Shown here in pieces: positions 1 through 9,600 of a stretch of 64,000 nucleotides of DNA (positions are counted from its first letter, which is position 1; each line of letters starts with the position of its first letter). Both the position numbers and the translations under genes were made by a program. This DNA is from Planctomycetaceae bacterium. Its GTDB lineage: Bacteria > Planctomycetota > UBA1135 > GCA-002686595. The DNA lies in the NCBI GenBank assembly GCA_011525785.1, contig WYBT01000030.1, positions 186,001-250,000 on the forward strand. The letters are read 5' to 3'. The notes below the pieces were generated by a model. The model had not been told where the DNA came from and made no database searches. It worked only from the letters and a program-made list of their open reading frames with translations.

Positions 1-1
1 G

Positions 2-34
2 GGGGCCGTGCTGTTCGAGTCGATCTCGACCTGA
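2..34 (+). CDS. Possible 3' end of an upstream gene (partial)
   Basis: One forward frame is open from the window edge to a TGA at 32-34. Its ten codons nearly all end in G or C, as in the coding genes of this window, giving a tail ending GAVLFESIST. This is too short to assign, and the competing frame, open to a TAA at 88-90, has poorer codon bias. Treat it only as a hint that a forward gene ends here. Confidence 0.2.
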   Translation, partial: GAVLFESIST

Positions 35-109
35 GCGCTGCGCCGGGGAAGAACCTCGGCCGAGCGGCGTCTGCTCTGCCCTCGGCTTAAACGCGCCGCC
101 GCCGCTCCG

Positions 110-115
110 TAGAGT
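110..115 (+). promoter_or_regulatory. Putative -10 box (TAGAGT) for the TPR lipoprotein gene
   Basis: TAGAGT lies 52 nt upstream of the ATG at 168 and fits the TANNNT hexamer seen before many genes here. A second hexamer, TACCGT, follows at 120-125. No convincing -35 element is visible. Confidence 0.35.
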
Positions 116-167
116 GCTCTACCGTTTCGCCGCCGTCGGCCCTCGCTGGAACCCATCCGTCGCCCGC

Positions 168-1448
168 ATGAAGCCCACCTCCCGTGTCCTGCGCCCGCGC
201 GCCGTGGCGTTCGCCGCCCTGAGCCTGGCGCTCGCCTGTCAGGCCCAGCGCCAGCGCACCCCGGCCGAGGAAGTCAACTGGCTGGTGAGCCACGGTCGCT
301 ACGAGGAGGCCGTGAAGCAGGCCGCCGAGCTGGCTCAGGCGGACAGCGACGACCCGCAGCGCGCTGAGCTGTGGCGCATGGCCAGCGCGGCCTGGCGGCT
401 GGAGAACGGCCGGCGGCTGACCTTCCGCGACCAGGACGTTGAAGCGCTAGCAGAGTTCGAGGCGGCGCTGGAACTCGCGCCCGACGCGCCGCAGGTCCGC
501 GCCTGGGTTTCGGCGACGCTCGACAAGCTCGCCGGGCGCTGGGTCGACCGCGCTATCGCCGCCCACGCCGGCGACGACCTCGAGGAGGCCGTGCGCTGCT
601 ACGAACTGGCGCTCGGCTACCGCCCCGACGACCGGCTGGCCAACGATGGCTTGGCGCGCGCGCTGCTGCAGATCAACTACCGGCGCGGCATGGGCGAGGC
701 GTACTACGAGCGCGGCGTCAAGGCGCTGAGCGACTTCTGGCTCGAGCAGGCGGCGCATCACTTCTCCTCGACGCTCAAGTACGACGAGAACGATCGCGCG
801 GAGCTGCGCCGCACCCAGACCGCCACGCTGCGCGCCGAGAACCGCGTGCTGATCGCCATCGACCTCGAGGAAGCCGGGCAGTACGCCGCCGCGCGCAACG
901 AGTACCGCATCGCGACGCTGTTCGACCCCGCTCACGCCGAAGCGCTCGCCGGGCTGGAGCGCACGCGCATCGAGGAGCGCGCGACCGAGTTCCTGCGCGA
1001 AGCCGATCGGCGCATGCTCAAGGGCGAGTTCGACGCCGCGCAGAAGGCGCTCGACGAAGGCGAGGCGCTCACGCAACGCCAGCAGGTGAGTTTCGCCGCC
1101 GAGCGCGAGCGCTTGGTCGATGCGCGCCTCAACGCGCGCTACGAGGCGGTGCGCACGATCGAGAGCGACCACCGCTACGAGGAGGCCATCGCCGCCTACG
1201 AGGAGTTGCTCGCTCAGACGCCGCAGGGCTTCTACAAGGACGCGATCGCGCGCCGCGACTCGCTGGTCGACTCGGTGCAGCGCGCGCAGGCCGCTTACGA
1301 CGAGGCGCTGACGACTGAAGACCTCGCGCGGCGCGTGTCGCTGCTGCGGCAGGTCATGCTGGTCCACCCCGAGTTCCGCGACACGCGCGAACGCCTCGCC
1401 AAGGCCGAGGCCGAGCTGGCCGCTTCGCAGGCGCCCACGGACGGCTGA
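168..1448 (+). CDS. TPR-repeat lipoprotein
   Basis: A 426-residue secreted lipoprotein. The ATG at 168 is preferred over an upstream frame-open TTG because it starts a clean signal peptide with lipobox LALAC (lipidated Cys at residue 24). The mature part is almost entirely helical, with repeated units in which alanine, leucine and tyrosine recur at TPR-like spacing (for example YEEAVKQAAELA and YEEAIAAYEELL). TPR lipoproteins normally act as envelope scaffolds. No enzymatic domain is visible and the partner is unknown. The gene stands alone, converging on the small lipoprotein gene that follows. The TPR assignment is from pattern, and repeat boundaries were not computed. Confidence 0.8.
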   Translation: MKPTSRVLRPRAVAFAALSLALACQAQRQRTPAEEVNWLVSHGRYEEAVKQAAELAQADSDDPQRAELWRMASAAWRLENGRRLTFRDQDVEALAEFEAALELAPDAPQVRAWVSATLDKLAGRWVDRAIAAHAGDDLEEAVRCYELALGYRPDDRLANDGLARALLQINYRRGMGEAYYERGVKALSDFWLEQAAHHFSSTLKYDENDRAELRRTQTATLRAENRVLIAIDLEEAGQYAAARNEYRIATLFDPAHAEALAGLERTRIEERATEFLREADRRMLKGEFDAAQKALDEGEALTQRQQVSFAAERERLVDARLNARYEAVRTIESDHRYEEAIAAYEELLAQTPQGFYKDAIARRDSLVDSVQRAQAAYDEALTTEDLARRVSLLRQVMLVHPEFRDTRERLAKAEAELAASQAPTDG

Positions 1449-1541
1449 CGCGCGTCGCGCAGCTCCTCCCGGAGCGCCGTGGCGGCGTGAAGCCCGCCCG
1501 TTCCGATCGTCGCGACAGTTCCGACAGTCCGGTCTGCGCCG

Positions 1542-1880
1542 TCAGTCGCGCCAGGCGCGGCGCACGCGGCCGTCCTTGAACTCCACGTACGCGCGTCGAT
1601 CCGCGCGCGTCGACGGTTCGCTCTCGATGCGGAAGAGCACGTTGCCGCTGGCGGTGGTGCGCTCGCGCATCGCCCAGCGCCACAGCTCGAGCCCGTCGTC
1701 GAGCTGCAGCTTCTCGAGCGGCTCGCCCAGCAGCGCCAGGACGAACTTCTGTCCCGAGCCGGGCTCGATGCGATCGAGCGTCTCGGCGCCGATGTCGATG
1801 TGGCGCGTCGCGAGCGAGCGCGACTGGCACGCGCCGAGCGCCAGGGCCAGGAGCAGCGCGCAGACGACTTTGGTCGACAT
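1542..1880 (-). CDS. Small BamE/SmpA-like lipoprotein
   Basis: This 112-residue protein begins with a signal peptide and lipobox LGAC (Cys18). The mature part has the pattern of the SmpA/OmlA (BamE-type) fold: a short helix followed by 'VLALLGEP' and an antiparallel sheet of charged strands (LELWRWAM, NVLFRIES, AYVEFKDGRV). BamE assists outer-membrane protein assembly in proteobacteria, but many small lipoproteins share this fold without that role, so the function here is open. A TAAAGT hexamer ends only 6 nt before the ATG, suggesting a leaderless transcript. The gene is divergent from the glycosidase-like lipoprotein gene. Confidence 0.7.
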   Translation of the reverse strand: MSTKVVCALLLALALGACQSRSLATRHIDIGAETLDRIEPGSGQKFVLALLGEPLEKLQLDDGLELWRWAMRERTTASGNVLFRIESEPSTRADRRAYVEFKDGRVRRAWRD

Positions 1881-1886
1881 GCGCGC

Positions 1887-1892
1887 ACTTTA
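1887..1892 (-). promoter_or_regulatory. Putative -10 box (TAAAGT), leaderless arrangement
   Basis: On the reverse strand TAAAGT is separated from the ATG at 1880 by only six bases. A transcript starting about seven bases after the hexamer would begin at the start codon itself. There is no room for a Shine-Dalgarno sequence. Confidence 0.45.
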
Positions 1893-1957
1893 GCTCAAGC
1901 CCGCGCGGCCGGTCCAACGACGCACGGAGCGCTCGACGGGCCGGGCGAAGCGATGAC

Positions 1958-1963
1958 TACACT
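1958..1963 (+). promoter_or_regulatory. Putative -10 box (TACACT)
   Basis: TACACT lies five bases before an in-frame GTG (1969) and fourteen bases before the ATG at 1978. It forms a divergent promoter region with the box at 1887-1892. Initiation here would give a leader of only a few bases. Confidence 0.4.
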
Positions 1964-1977
1964 TCGCAGTGTCCCTG

Positions 1978-4224
1978 ATGCGCGTCCGCCGACCTCTCTT
2001 GCAAGCCGCGTGCGTGCTGGCGTCGCTTGCGGCTTCGTGTGAACGCCCCGGCGCCGAACTCGAGGCGCTCGAACGCGCCCGCGCGCGCGCCAGCAGCGCC
2101 GAGTGTCTGCTGATCGCGCCCGAGGGGCTCGAGCTGCGGCGTCTGGAGCACCTCGCGGCCGCGCTCGAGCGCCGCACGGGCGGCGCAGCGCGCTTCGCTC
2201 CGCTGCGGCCGCCGCACACGCCGCCGCGCGAGCAGTGGATCGCCGATCCGCGCTCGAGCGGCATCGGGCGCTTCGCGCAGCTGAACGGCATCGTGTTCGA
2301 GCCCGGTGGCGGCGCGTTCTGGTTCGGCGGCGAGCGCTTTGCCGAGCGCGGCGACGGCCTGCGGCTGTGCGCGCCCGATCCCGACCAGCCCGCGAAGTTG
2401 ATCGAGCTGTTCCTCGCGCCCACGGCCGACGGCGCCGCGGAGCTGGTGCACCGGCTCGATCCGCCCGAGCAGGCGGGCTGGACCCACGTGCGCGGCGGGC
2501 TGGTCGTCGCCGACTCGCTGCGCCCGGGTCTGGTTCGAACAGCCGAACCGACGCCTGTAGACGGAAGCGGCATGCGTTGGCGCGTGGCGGCGGACGCTCC
2601 GCCTGCTGCGGTCGCCGAGTACCGCGCAGCGTGGGACGCCGCCCGCCTTTGGGCCGAGCAGCGGCTCGTCGGGCTCGTGTCCGGCCCTGCGAGCCACGAA
2701 GTCTGGTTGTGGAGCGACCTCGACGCGTTCGCGAACGCCACCGGCGCGTGCGAGCTGTCGGTTTCCGGCCTCGCCGTGGCGCAGTCGCACGTGCTGCTCG
2801 CCGGCGACGGGCTCGACGACGGCGCCGCGCAACTCGCGTCGGCGTGGGCCTGTGCGTTCAGAGGTGTTCCGCTCGAGGAGTGGGCCGCTTCCGCGCTGGG
2901 AACCCTCGCCGCGCAGAAGTGGTGCGGCGCGCCGCTCGACGTCGCGCTCGAACTCGCTGCTGACGCGAGTCAGGACCTCGACGCGGTGTTGCGCCCGCCG
3001 GCGCGCGCGTCGCAGCATCGCTTCGGCCCGCTTCGCGCGCTCGCGCTCGAACTCGCGCTCGAGGGGCTCGAGCCGGCCGCAGCGCAGCGCTTGTGGCGCG
3101 AGGGCGGGCTCGAGGCGCGCATCGCGCCCGCGCGCTTTGCGCAGGAAGTGGAGCGACTGGCGGCGCTCGGCGCGGCCCGTCGTGCGGCGCGGCGCGTCGA
3201 ATGCGTCAGCCGACTCGGCGACGCGCGCGGCGTGCATCTCTACGCTCCGGCCGATCGCGCCGGCGAACGCGGCCTGGGCTACGGTTCGCGCGCTTGCTTC
3301 GAGGCGCTGCGCAAGCTGGCGGCGGCCGGCGCGAACTGCGTGGCGTTCGAGCCGCGCGCCTACGAGTCCGGCGGAGTCGACGGCGCGCTGTTGCACGCGC
3401 CGCGCGAGCCCTTCGCGACCTCGGCGAGCGACGCGGCGCTGCTCCTCGCCATGCGCCAAGCGCGCGGACTGGGGTTGTCCGTGGTGCTCGCGCCGCAGCT
3501 GTGGGCCTCGCCTTCGGGGCCGTCGGCGACCGCGCGCCAGCACTTCGACGCCGCGCAGTGGAGCAGCGCGCTCGAGAACCTCGAAGCGGCGCTCACGCAC
3601 TACGGGCTCCTGGCCGAGCTGGGCGGCGCGCAGGTGCTGTGCGTGGCCGAACGCTCGCTCGGCGCCGCACGCGCCGAGTTGCCCGAGCCGTCGTCGTCGA
3701 GCTGGGCGCGCGTCGTGCGCGCCGCACGCGCCTCGTTCGGGGGCGCGCTGACCTATCTGGCGCAATTCGACGGCGAGAGCCACCTCTACCCGGGTTGGGA
3801 CGAGCTCGACCTGGTGAGCGTCGCGCTGGTGCGGGACATCAGCGCGCCGCAGCTCGAGGGGCGCGCGCCCGACGATCGCGAGCTCGCGGCGCTGCTGCGC
3901 TCGGAGATTCGCGCGGTGATGCGCTGGGCCCAAGCGCTGGGCCGGCCGGTGTGGCTCGCGCACCTGGGCTTCGCGCCGACGACGCACAACTGGCTCGATC
4001 CGCGCGTGGCCCAGGGCGGCTACGACACGCAGCAGCAGGCGCGGATGTTCAGCGCGCTGCGCTCGGCGTGGGAAGCTGCGCGCGCAGATGGCGGCGCGCC
4101 GCAGGGACTGCTCGTTTGGAACTGGAGCACCGACGCCGAGCACGGCAATGCGTTGGACCGCAGCTTCACGCTGCAGAACCGGCCGGCGCAGGAGCTGCTC
4201 GAGGCGTTGCTGCGACGGCCCTGA
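1978..4224 (+). CDS. Lipoprotein with degenerate GH113-like TIM-barrel domain
   Basis: A 748-residue lipoprotein with lipobox LAASC (Cys21). The ATG at 1978 is chosen; an in-frame GTG at 1969 is also possible. The N-terminal half is unrecognised. From about residue 400 the sequence follows the TIM-barrel type seen in GH113-like glycosidases: a strand with 'GANCVAFEPRAY', a strand 'LGLSVVLAPQLW', a strand 'AQVLCVAERS', and a C-terminal 'LLVWNWSTD'. In the family the strand near the C-terminus usually carries the nucleophile in a TE-(I/L)-G context. Here the aligned stretch reads AHLG, with His662 in that place, so glycosidase activity is doubtful. A carbohydrate-binding or structural role is an inference. 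Confidence 0.6.
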   Translation: MRVRRPLLQAACVLASLAASCERPGAELEALERARARASSAECLLIAPEGLELRRLEHLAAALERRTGGAARFAPLRPPHTPPREQWIADPRSSGIGRFAQLNGIVFEPGGGAFWFGGERFAERGDGLRLCAPDPDQPAKLIELFLAPTADGAAELVHRLDPPEQAGWTHVRGGLVVADSLRPGLVRTAEPTPVDGSGMRWRVAADAPPAAVAEYRAAWDAARLWAEQRLVGLVSGPASHEVWLWSDLDAFANATGACELSVSGLAVAQSHVLLAGDGLDDGAAQLASAWACAFRGVPLEEWAASALGTLAAQKWCGAPLDVALELAADASQDLDAVLRPPARASQHRFGPLRALALELALEGLEPAAAQRLWREGGLEARIAPARFAQEVERLAALGAARRAARRVECVSRLGDARGVHLYAPADRAGERGLGYGSRACFEALRKLAAAGANCVAFEPRAYESGGVDGALLHAPREPFATSASDAALLLAMRQARGLGLSVVLAPQLWASPSGPSATARQHFDAAQWSSALENLEAALTHYGLLAELGGAQVLCVAERSLGAARAELPEPSSSSWARVVRAARASFGGALTYLAQFDGESHLYPGWDELDLVSVALVRDISAPQLEGRAPDDRELAALLRSEIRAVMRWAQALGRPVWLAHLGFAPTTHNWLDPRVAQGGYDTQQQARMFSALRSAWEAARADGGAPQGLLVWNWSTDAEHGNALDRSFTLQNRPAQELLEALLRRP

Positions 4225-4284
4225 GCCGCGCGGCCGGCAACGGCTCGCGTCGGAACGCGCGATTGGCGAGGCTGACGGTCAAGC

Positions 4285-6315
4285 GTGGAAACGACGGCGC
4301 ACGAACCCCTGGAGAGCGACCCGGCGACGACGCCCCTGCTCGAGCTGAACGGCGTCGGACCGTTGCGCGCGGAGCGGCTCGCGTCGCTGGGGGTTCGCAC
4401 GGTCAAGGACCTGTTGTGCACCGCGCCGCGCCGCGTCGATGTCTGGCCGCGCACGCTCAGCGTGGCCGAGCTGCTCGCCGCTCCGCCGCCCCAGGCCTGC
4501 GTCGTCGCGGGACGCGTGCTGAACTGGCGCCTGTCGCGCTTCGCCGGCCGCTCGAGCTTGCGCTGTCGCATCGCCGACGGAACCGGAGAACTCGAGCTGC
4601 TGTTCTTCAACCAGCCCTGGCTGCGCCACAAGCTGGTCAAGGACCAGGCGCTCGAGGTGCTCGGCAAGTTCTCCGCCGCGGGCGCGTTCGTGGTGTCGCG
4701 CGCGAGCGTCGGCGGCGCCGCGCTGCCGCGCGCAGGTGAGCTGGTCGCGACCTACCCCAGTGCAGAGGGCTTGAGCGCCAACTTCATTCGCGAGCTGGTG
4801 CTGCGCGCGCTCGAACAGCACGGCGAGCGCTTGAGCGAGCCTCTGCCGCTCGAAGAGCTCGAGCGCCGCGGGCTCGAGCCCTTGCCGCGCGCCGTGCGCG
4901 GCGTGCACGCGCCGCGTTCGCTCGAAGAGTACGAGCGCGCGCGCCGGCGCGTGGCGCTCGAGCCGCTGATCGCGGCGCAGCGCCGACTCGCCGCGAGTCG
5001 CGCTGCAGCGCGGGCCGCCGGAGCGCGCGCACTGGTGATCAGCGACGCGCGCTTCGAAACGCTGCTCTCGAGCCTGCCCTTCACGCTCACGCAGGGCCAG
5101 CTCGCGCTCGCCCGCGAACTGCGCGCGGAGCTCGCGCGCCCGATCCCGATGCGGCGGCTGCTGCAGGGCGACGTGGGCTCGGGCAAGACGGTGGTGGGTG
5201 CGTTGGCGTGCGCGATCGCGGCCGCCGGCGGCGCGCAAGCCGCGTTCGTCGCGCCGACCGAGCTGCTGGCCGAACAACACCACGCCGGCCTGCGGCCGCT
5301 GCTCGGCCGCGTGGGCGTGCGTTGCGCGCTGCTCACGGGCGGCACGCCGGCGCGCGAGCGGCGCGAGGTGCTCGCAGCGCTGGAGCGCGGTGAACTCGAA
5401 CTCGTGATCGGCACGCACGCCTTGATGCAGGAGCGCGTCGGCTTCGCGCGCCTGGCCCTGGCGGTGATCGACGAGCAGCACCGCTTCGGCGTCGCGCAGC
5501 GCGAGGCCTTGCTCGACAAGGGCGTCGGCGTGCACGGGCTGCTCATGACGGCCACGCCCATTCCGCGCAGCCTGGCGCTCACGGTGTACGGCGACCTCGA
5601 CGTCTCGCTCTTGCGCGAGAAGCCGCCCGGCCGCGCGCGCGTGAGCACGCACTGGGTGCGCGACGTGACGCGCAGTTTCGAGGCGCAGCTCGAGGAGCGG
5701 CTCGAGCGCGGCGAGCAGCTGTACTGGGTCGTGCCGCGCATCGAGTCGAGCCGCGGTGAGGGCAGCGCCGGCGAGGAGGCCCAGGCCGCGTTGGGCGCCG
5801 AAGAGCGTTTCGCGCGCATCGCGGCGCGGCGCTGGAGCCGCTTCGGTGTCGAGCTCGTGCACGGCCGCATCGAACGCGAAGAGCGCGCCGCGCGGCTCGA
5901 GCGCTTCCGCAGCGGCGCGGCGCGGATCCTGGTGGCGACCACTGTGATCGAAGTGGGCGTGGACGTGCCGGCCGCGAGCGCGATCGTGATCGAGCACGCC
6001 GAGCGGCTGGGCCTGGCCCAGCTCCACCAGTTGCGCGGCCGCGTCGGGCGCGGCGCGACCCCGAGCGTGTGCTACCTGCTCGGCAAGCCAAGTGCGCGCG
6101 CGCGACTCGAATTGCTCGAGCGCAGCGACGACGGCTTCGAAATCGCCGAGGCGGACCTCGCCGAGCGCGGGATGGGGGACCTGACCGGCCTGCGCCAGGC
6201 GGGCGACAACCGCGAGGGCTTCGAGGACCCCACGCTCGACGTCGAGCTCGTGCTGCTCGCGCGCGAGTTGGTGCGCGAGCCCCTGCGCGCCACGCCGACG
6301 GCGCGCTTGTCCTAG
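4285..6315 (+). CDS. recG: ATP-dependent DNA helicase RecG
   Basis: RecG remodels stalled replication forks and branch-migrates Holliday junctions. This 676-residue protein is close to the usual length (about 690). An N-terminal wedge/OB region ('GVGPLRAERLASLGV', then 'ELELLFFNQPWL') precedes the helicase core. Walker A is GDVGSGKT near residue 295, motif II is DEQH near residue 396 and motif III is MTATPIP near residue 422. Motif VI is QLRGRVGRG near residue 582. The C-terminus keeps the 'GDLTGLRQAG' segment of the family. The GTG at 4285 is the first start giving the full N-terminal domain. No operon partner is visible. Confidence 0.95.
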   Translation: METTAHEPLESDPATTPLLELNGVGPLRAERLASLGVRTVKDLLCTAPRRVDVWPRTLSVAELLAAPPPQACVVAGRVLNWRLSRFAGRSSLRCRIADGTGELELLFFNQPWLRHKLVKDQALEVLGKFSAAGAFVVSRASVGGAALPRAGELVATYPSAEGLSANFIRELVLRALEQHGERLSEPLPLEELERRGLEPLPRAVRGVHAPRSLEEYERARRRVALEPLIAAQRRLAASRAAARAAGARALVISDARFETLLSSLPFTLTQGQLALARELRAELARPIPMRRLLQGDVGSGKTVVGALACAIAAAGGAQAAFVAPTELLAEQHHAGLRPLLGRVGVRCALLTGGTPARERREVLAALERGELELVIGTHALMQERVGFARLALAVIDEQHRFGVAQREALLDKGVGVHGLLMTATPIPRSLALTVYGDLDVSLLREKPPGRARVSTHWVRDVTRSFEAQLEERLERGEQLYWVVPRIESSRGEGSAGEEAQAALGAEERFARIAARRWSRFGVELVHGRIEREERAARLERFRSGAARILVATTVIEVGVDVPAASAIVIEHAERLGLAQLHQLRGRVGRGATPSVCYLLGKPSARARLELLERSDDGFEIAEADLAERGMGDLTGLRQAGDNREGFEDPTLDVELVLLARELVREPLRATPTARLS

Positions 6316-6677
6316 CACGCCCCGTCCGTTCAGCGCTCGGTCGCAGGGTCGGCGCGCCGCATCAGCGCGTCGCGTCGGGGCGAGCGCTCGACGGTGGCTG
6401 CACGGCGCCGCTCGCGCTTCGCGCAGAGGCGCAGATTCGAATCCGGGCCGCCGCCGGCGAGCCGTCGCGAAGCTCGACGAGCAACGCGCGTCGCAGCAAT
6501 CGCCGCGCAGGTCGAAACGAGGCCGTGCTCTCGGCTGCGTGGCCTCGCGCGCGTTGGGTCGGCGAACGAGCGCGGCGGAGCGTGCCGACGAAGCCGGGAG
6601 AAGTCCGCCGCCGTCCCGGTGGGCGACGCCGATCGCGTATCCTCTCCGCCCCGCCCGGATACTCCCGCGCCGGTCCC
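6316..6677. other. Intergenic stretch without a recognised gene
   Basis: The 362 bases between recG and the HEAT-repeat gene hold no ORF with convincing codon bias. A palindrome (GATTCGAATC, 6434-6443) recalls a tRNA T-loop but has no matching arms. TATCCT at about 6638 could be a -10 hexamer for the downstream gene. A reverse frame (6362-6500) has a weak coding look (LLVELRDGSPAAARIRI), perhaps a gene relic. Confidence 0.4.
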
Positions 6678-9600
6678 ATGCCCTCGCCCACGAAGCTGTT
6701 TGTGTCGCTCGGCCTCAGCGCCGTTCTCGCCGCGTCCGGCCGCGCTCAACTCGAGCTCCCGGCCGAGTCCGTCAAACCGCGCCCGGCGGGGGAGTCGGTC
6801 GACCTGGGCACGCCGCCGCGCGGCGACGTGGCCGAGCGCGCCAGCGGGCGGCGACTGTACGACCGGCCCAAGGCGGGCACGGGCGAGCTCACCTTGCCCG
6901 GCGCGCGACCCGCGGCGCCCAGCGCGCCTGGCGCGGCGCCTGCGACCGGCTCGGCGGACGCCGCGCCCGGGCCTGCTCCCGCTCCGGGCGCCGCGGCGCC
7001 TGCGGCGCCTGCGCCGATTTCGATCCCGCCCATGGCGCGCTTCGTTCTCGACGGCGTGGCTGCGCTGCGCGACGCGCACAACCCGATGGTCGAGCACGGC
7101 GCGCAGACGCTCGCGCGCCTGGGCGAGGAAGGTCGCGCGGCGGCGCTCTCGGCGCTCGCCAGCGAGCACCCGCCGAGCCTGTTGCTCGGCGCGAAGGCGC
7201 TGCTGAACTTCGGCGACGAACCGGGCTGCGACGCGGTCATCGAACGGCTGCGCTTGCGGCTCCCCAGCAGCGTCTGCGCGCCCCTGGTCGACCTGCTCGT
7301 GGCCCGCGATCCCGTGCGCGCCGGACCGAGCCTGCTGGGCGAGTTGCTCGCGCACCGCCAGGGCCAGGTCCGCGTCGCGGCCCAGCGCCACCTCGCCGCG
7401 CTGGGGACGGAGCTGCCCGCCGCCGCGCTGCTCCCCGCGCTGCGCTCGAAGGAGTCGGACGCGCGCTTGCGGGCGGTCGGGCTGTTGTCGGCGAGCTCCG
7501 ACCCGGCGGCGTTGGGCTTGCTCTTCGAGCGCTTGACCGACAGCTCGAGCAGCGTCGGCCGGCGCGCCGTCGAAGTGCTCGCGCTGCGCCCCGAGGAGCG
7601 CCTCGCGCCCGATCTGTTGCGGCGCGCGTTCGACGCCCAGTGGCTGCTGCGCGAGCAGGCGCTGGCGCTGGTCGCGCTGTGCGAGCGCGAGGACCTGCGC
7701 TTCGAGGCCTACCTGACCGACGTGCACCGCGCGCGACTGGTCGACGGCATGGCCTCGAACGATCCGTTCGTCTCCGGCGCCTGCGCGGCCGCGCTGGCCG
7801 GCGTCGGCTACCGCGGTGCGCCCGCGGACGACAGCCGCTGGTACGACCTCGACGTGCCGCACCGCTTGGTGCGCGTCGTAGCAGCGCAGGACTTTGCGCG
7901 CGATTTGAGCACGCTCGCGCCCACCGCGATGCGGCGCCTGGCGCTCGTGACCGGCGTCGACTTCGGCGCCGACGGACCGCGCTGGATCGAGTGGTGGAGC
8001 GCCAACGCGACCAGCTTCCGCGCCGCGCGCGCACGGCTCGAGGCGGGCCCTGACTCGGCGCTCGAACTGGCGCTCGTGGTGCGCAGCAACGTCTCCGGCG
8101 GCGAGAGCTTCACGCTGCTCGGGCCGGGCTGGGCGCGCGAAGGCCGTGCTCCGCGCGCGGTGCTGGGCGAGAAGCTGATCTTGACGCCCACGCAGGCCAG
8201 CGGCGCCCTGCTCGAACTCACGCGCCTGGGGCTGCTCGGCGTGGAAGCGCTTCCCGGCGTTCGCGGCAGCGCTTCTGCTCCCGGTCGCGCGCTGGTGCTC
8301 GAGCTCGACGGTCGTCAGAAGTCGTTCCGCTTCAGCGACGCGCCGTCCACGGAGTGGTTCGACTCCGCGCTCGTTCTCGCGCGCAGCCTGCGCGAGCGCA
8401 ACCGTTGGCAATTGCTCCACGACCCGCGCGCCGGGCTGGCGTTCGAGGACTGGTGGCGCCGCGAGGCGTCGTGGTGGGAGGAAACCAGCGACGAGGCGCT
8501 GCTCGCGCGCCGGCTGTGGGAGTTGAGCCTCGACCGCGCGGCCAGCGCGCCGCTCACGCAACGCGACAACGCCATCTCACGCCTGGCGGTGAGTGCGCGC
8601 GACGCCGGCCCCCTGAGTCGTGACGACGGCCAGCGCCTGATGGCGCTGGTGGCGAGCGAGCCGCACGTCTCGACGCGACTGGACGTGTTGCTAGAGCTGG
8701 CGCTCGGCGCGTTGAGCGTCGAGGGTGCACTCGCACCCGATGACGCGCGCGCGGTGCTGACCACGCTGCTGGAGCGCTTCGGCCCCGAGGCCTCGTCGCA
8801 GATCGCGCGCGTGCTGCACAAGGCGCCGCCCGAGTTCGCGCACGAAGCCAGCGCCGATGCGCAGTCGCTGCTCCGCGCGATCGCCGCGAGCGTGCTCGCG
8901 CAGCGCGGCGCGCCCGAAGACATCGCGCGCTTGCTCGCGCTGCTCGACGATCCCTCGCCGCAGGTGCAGTCGGCTGTGTTGATCGCGCTGGGCGAGCGGC
9001 GCTGCGAGCCCGCGCGCGACGAGATCCTGTTGCGCGCTCGCACGGCTTCCGGCGAAGTGCGTTACGCCGCGCTGCGCGCCTGCGGCTTGCTGGGCGGCGA
9101 GGGTGCGTTGAGCGCCCTGATCGCGGGGCTGGCCGACGAGAGCGACCCCCAGGTCCCCGTGGCCGCGTCGCGCGGCCTGGCCGCCCTGCGCGACCCCGGC
9201 GCGGCGCCGATCCTGGTCTCGCTGCTCTCGCGCGGCCCTGAGGATCCGTGCTTCGAGCACGCGCGCGCCGGCCTGCTCGCCCTGGGACCTTCGGGCGTCG
9301 ACGAACTGCTGCGCGTCGTCCGCGCCAGCGCGCACAAGGCGCGCCGCGAGGCGGCCCTGATCCTGTCCGAGCAGCTCGTGCCGCAAGCCGCGTCGGTGCT
9401 GATGACGTTGCTGAGCGATACGCCCGACGACGCGCGCGTAGCGGAGGAGCTCGCGGTGCTCACCTGCGTCGACCTGCGCCTGGAAGTCAACCCGGCTGCA
9501 GCGTGGTGGGCGTGGTGGGAATACGTGGTCCACGACGACGCGCAGGCCTGGCTGTGCGCCGCCGCCGAGCGCCTGCGCCTGCGCGCGCCGACGCCGCAGG

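Noticed and set aside
6434..6443. GATTCGAATC resembling a tRNA T-loop
   Set aside because: No complementary T-stem, acceptor stem or anticodon arm can be drawn on either strand; it is simply a palindrome.
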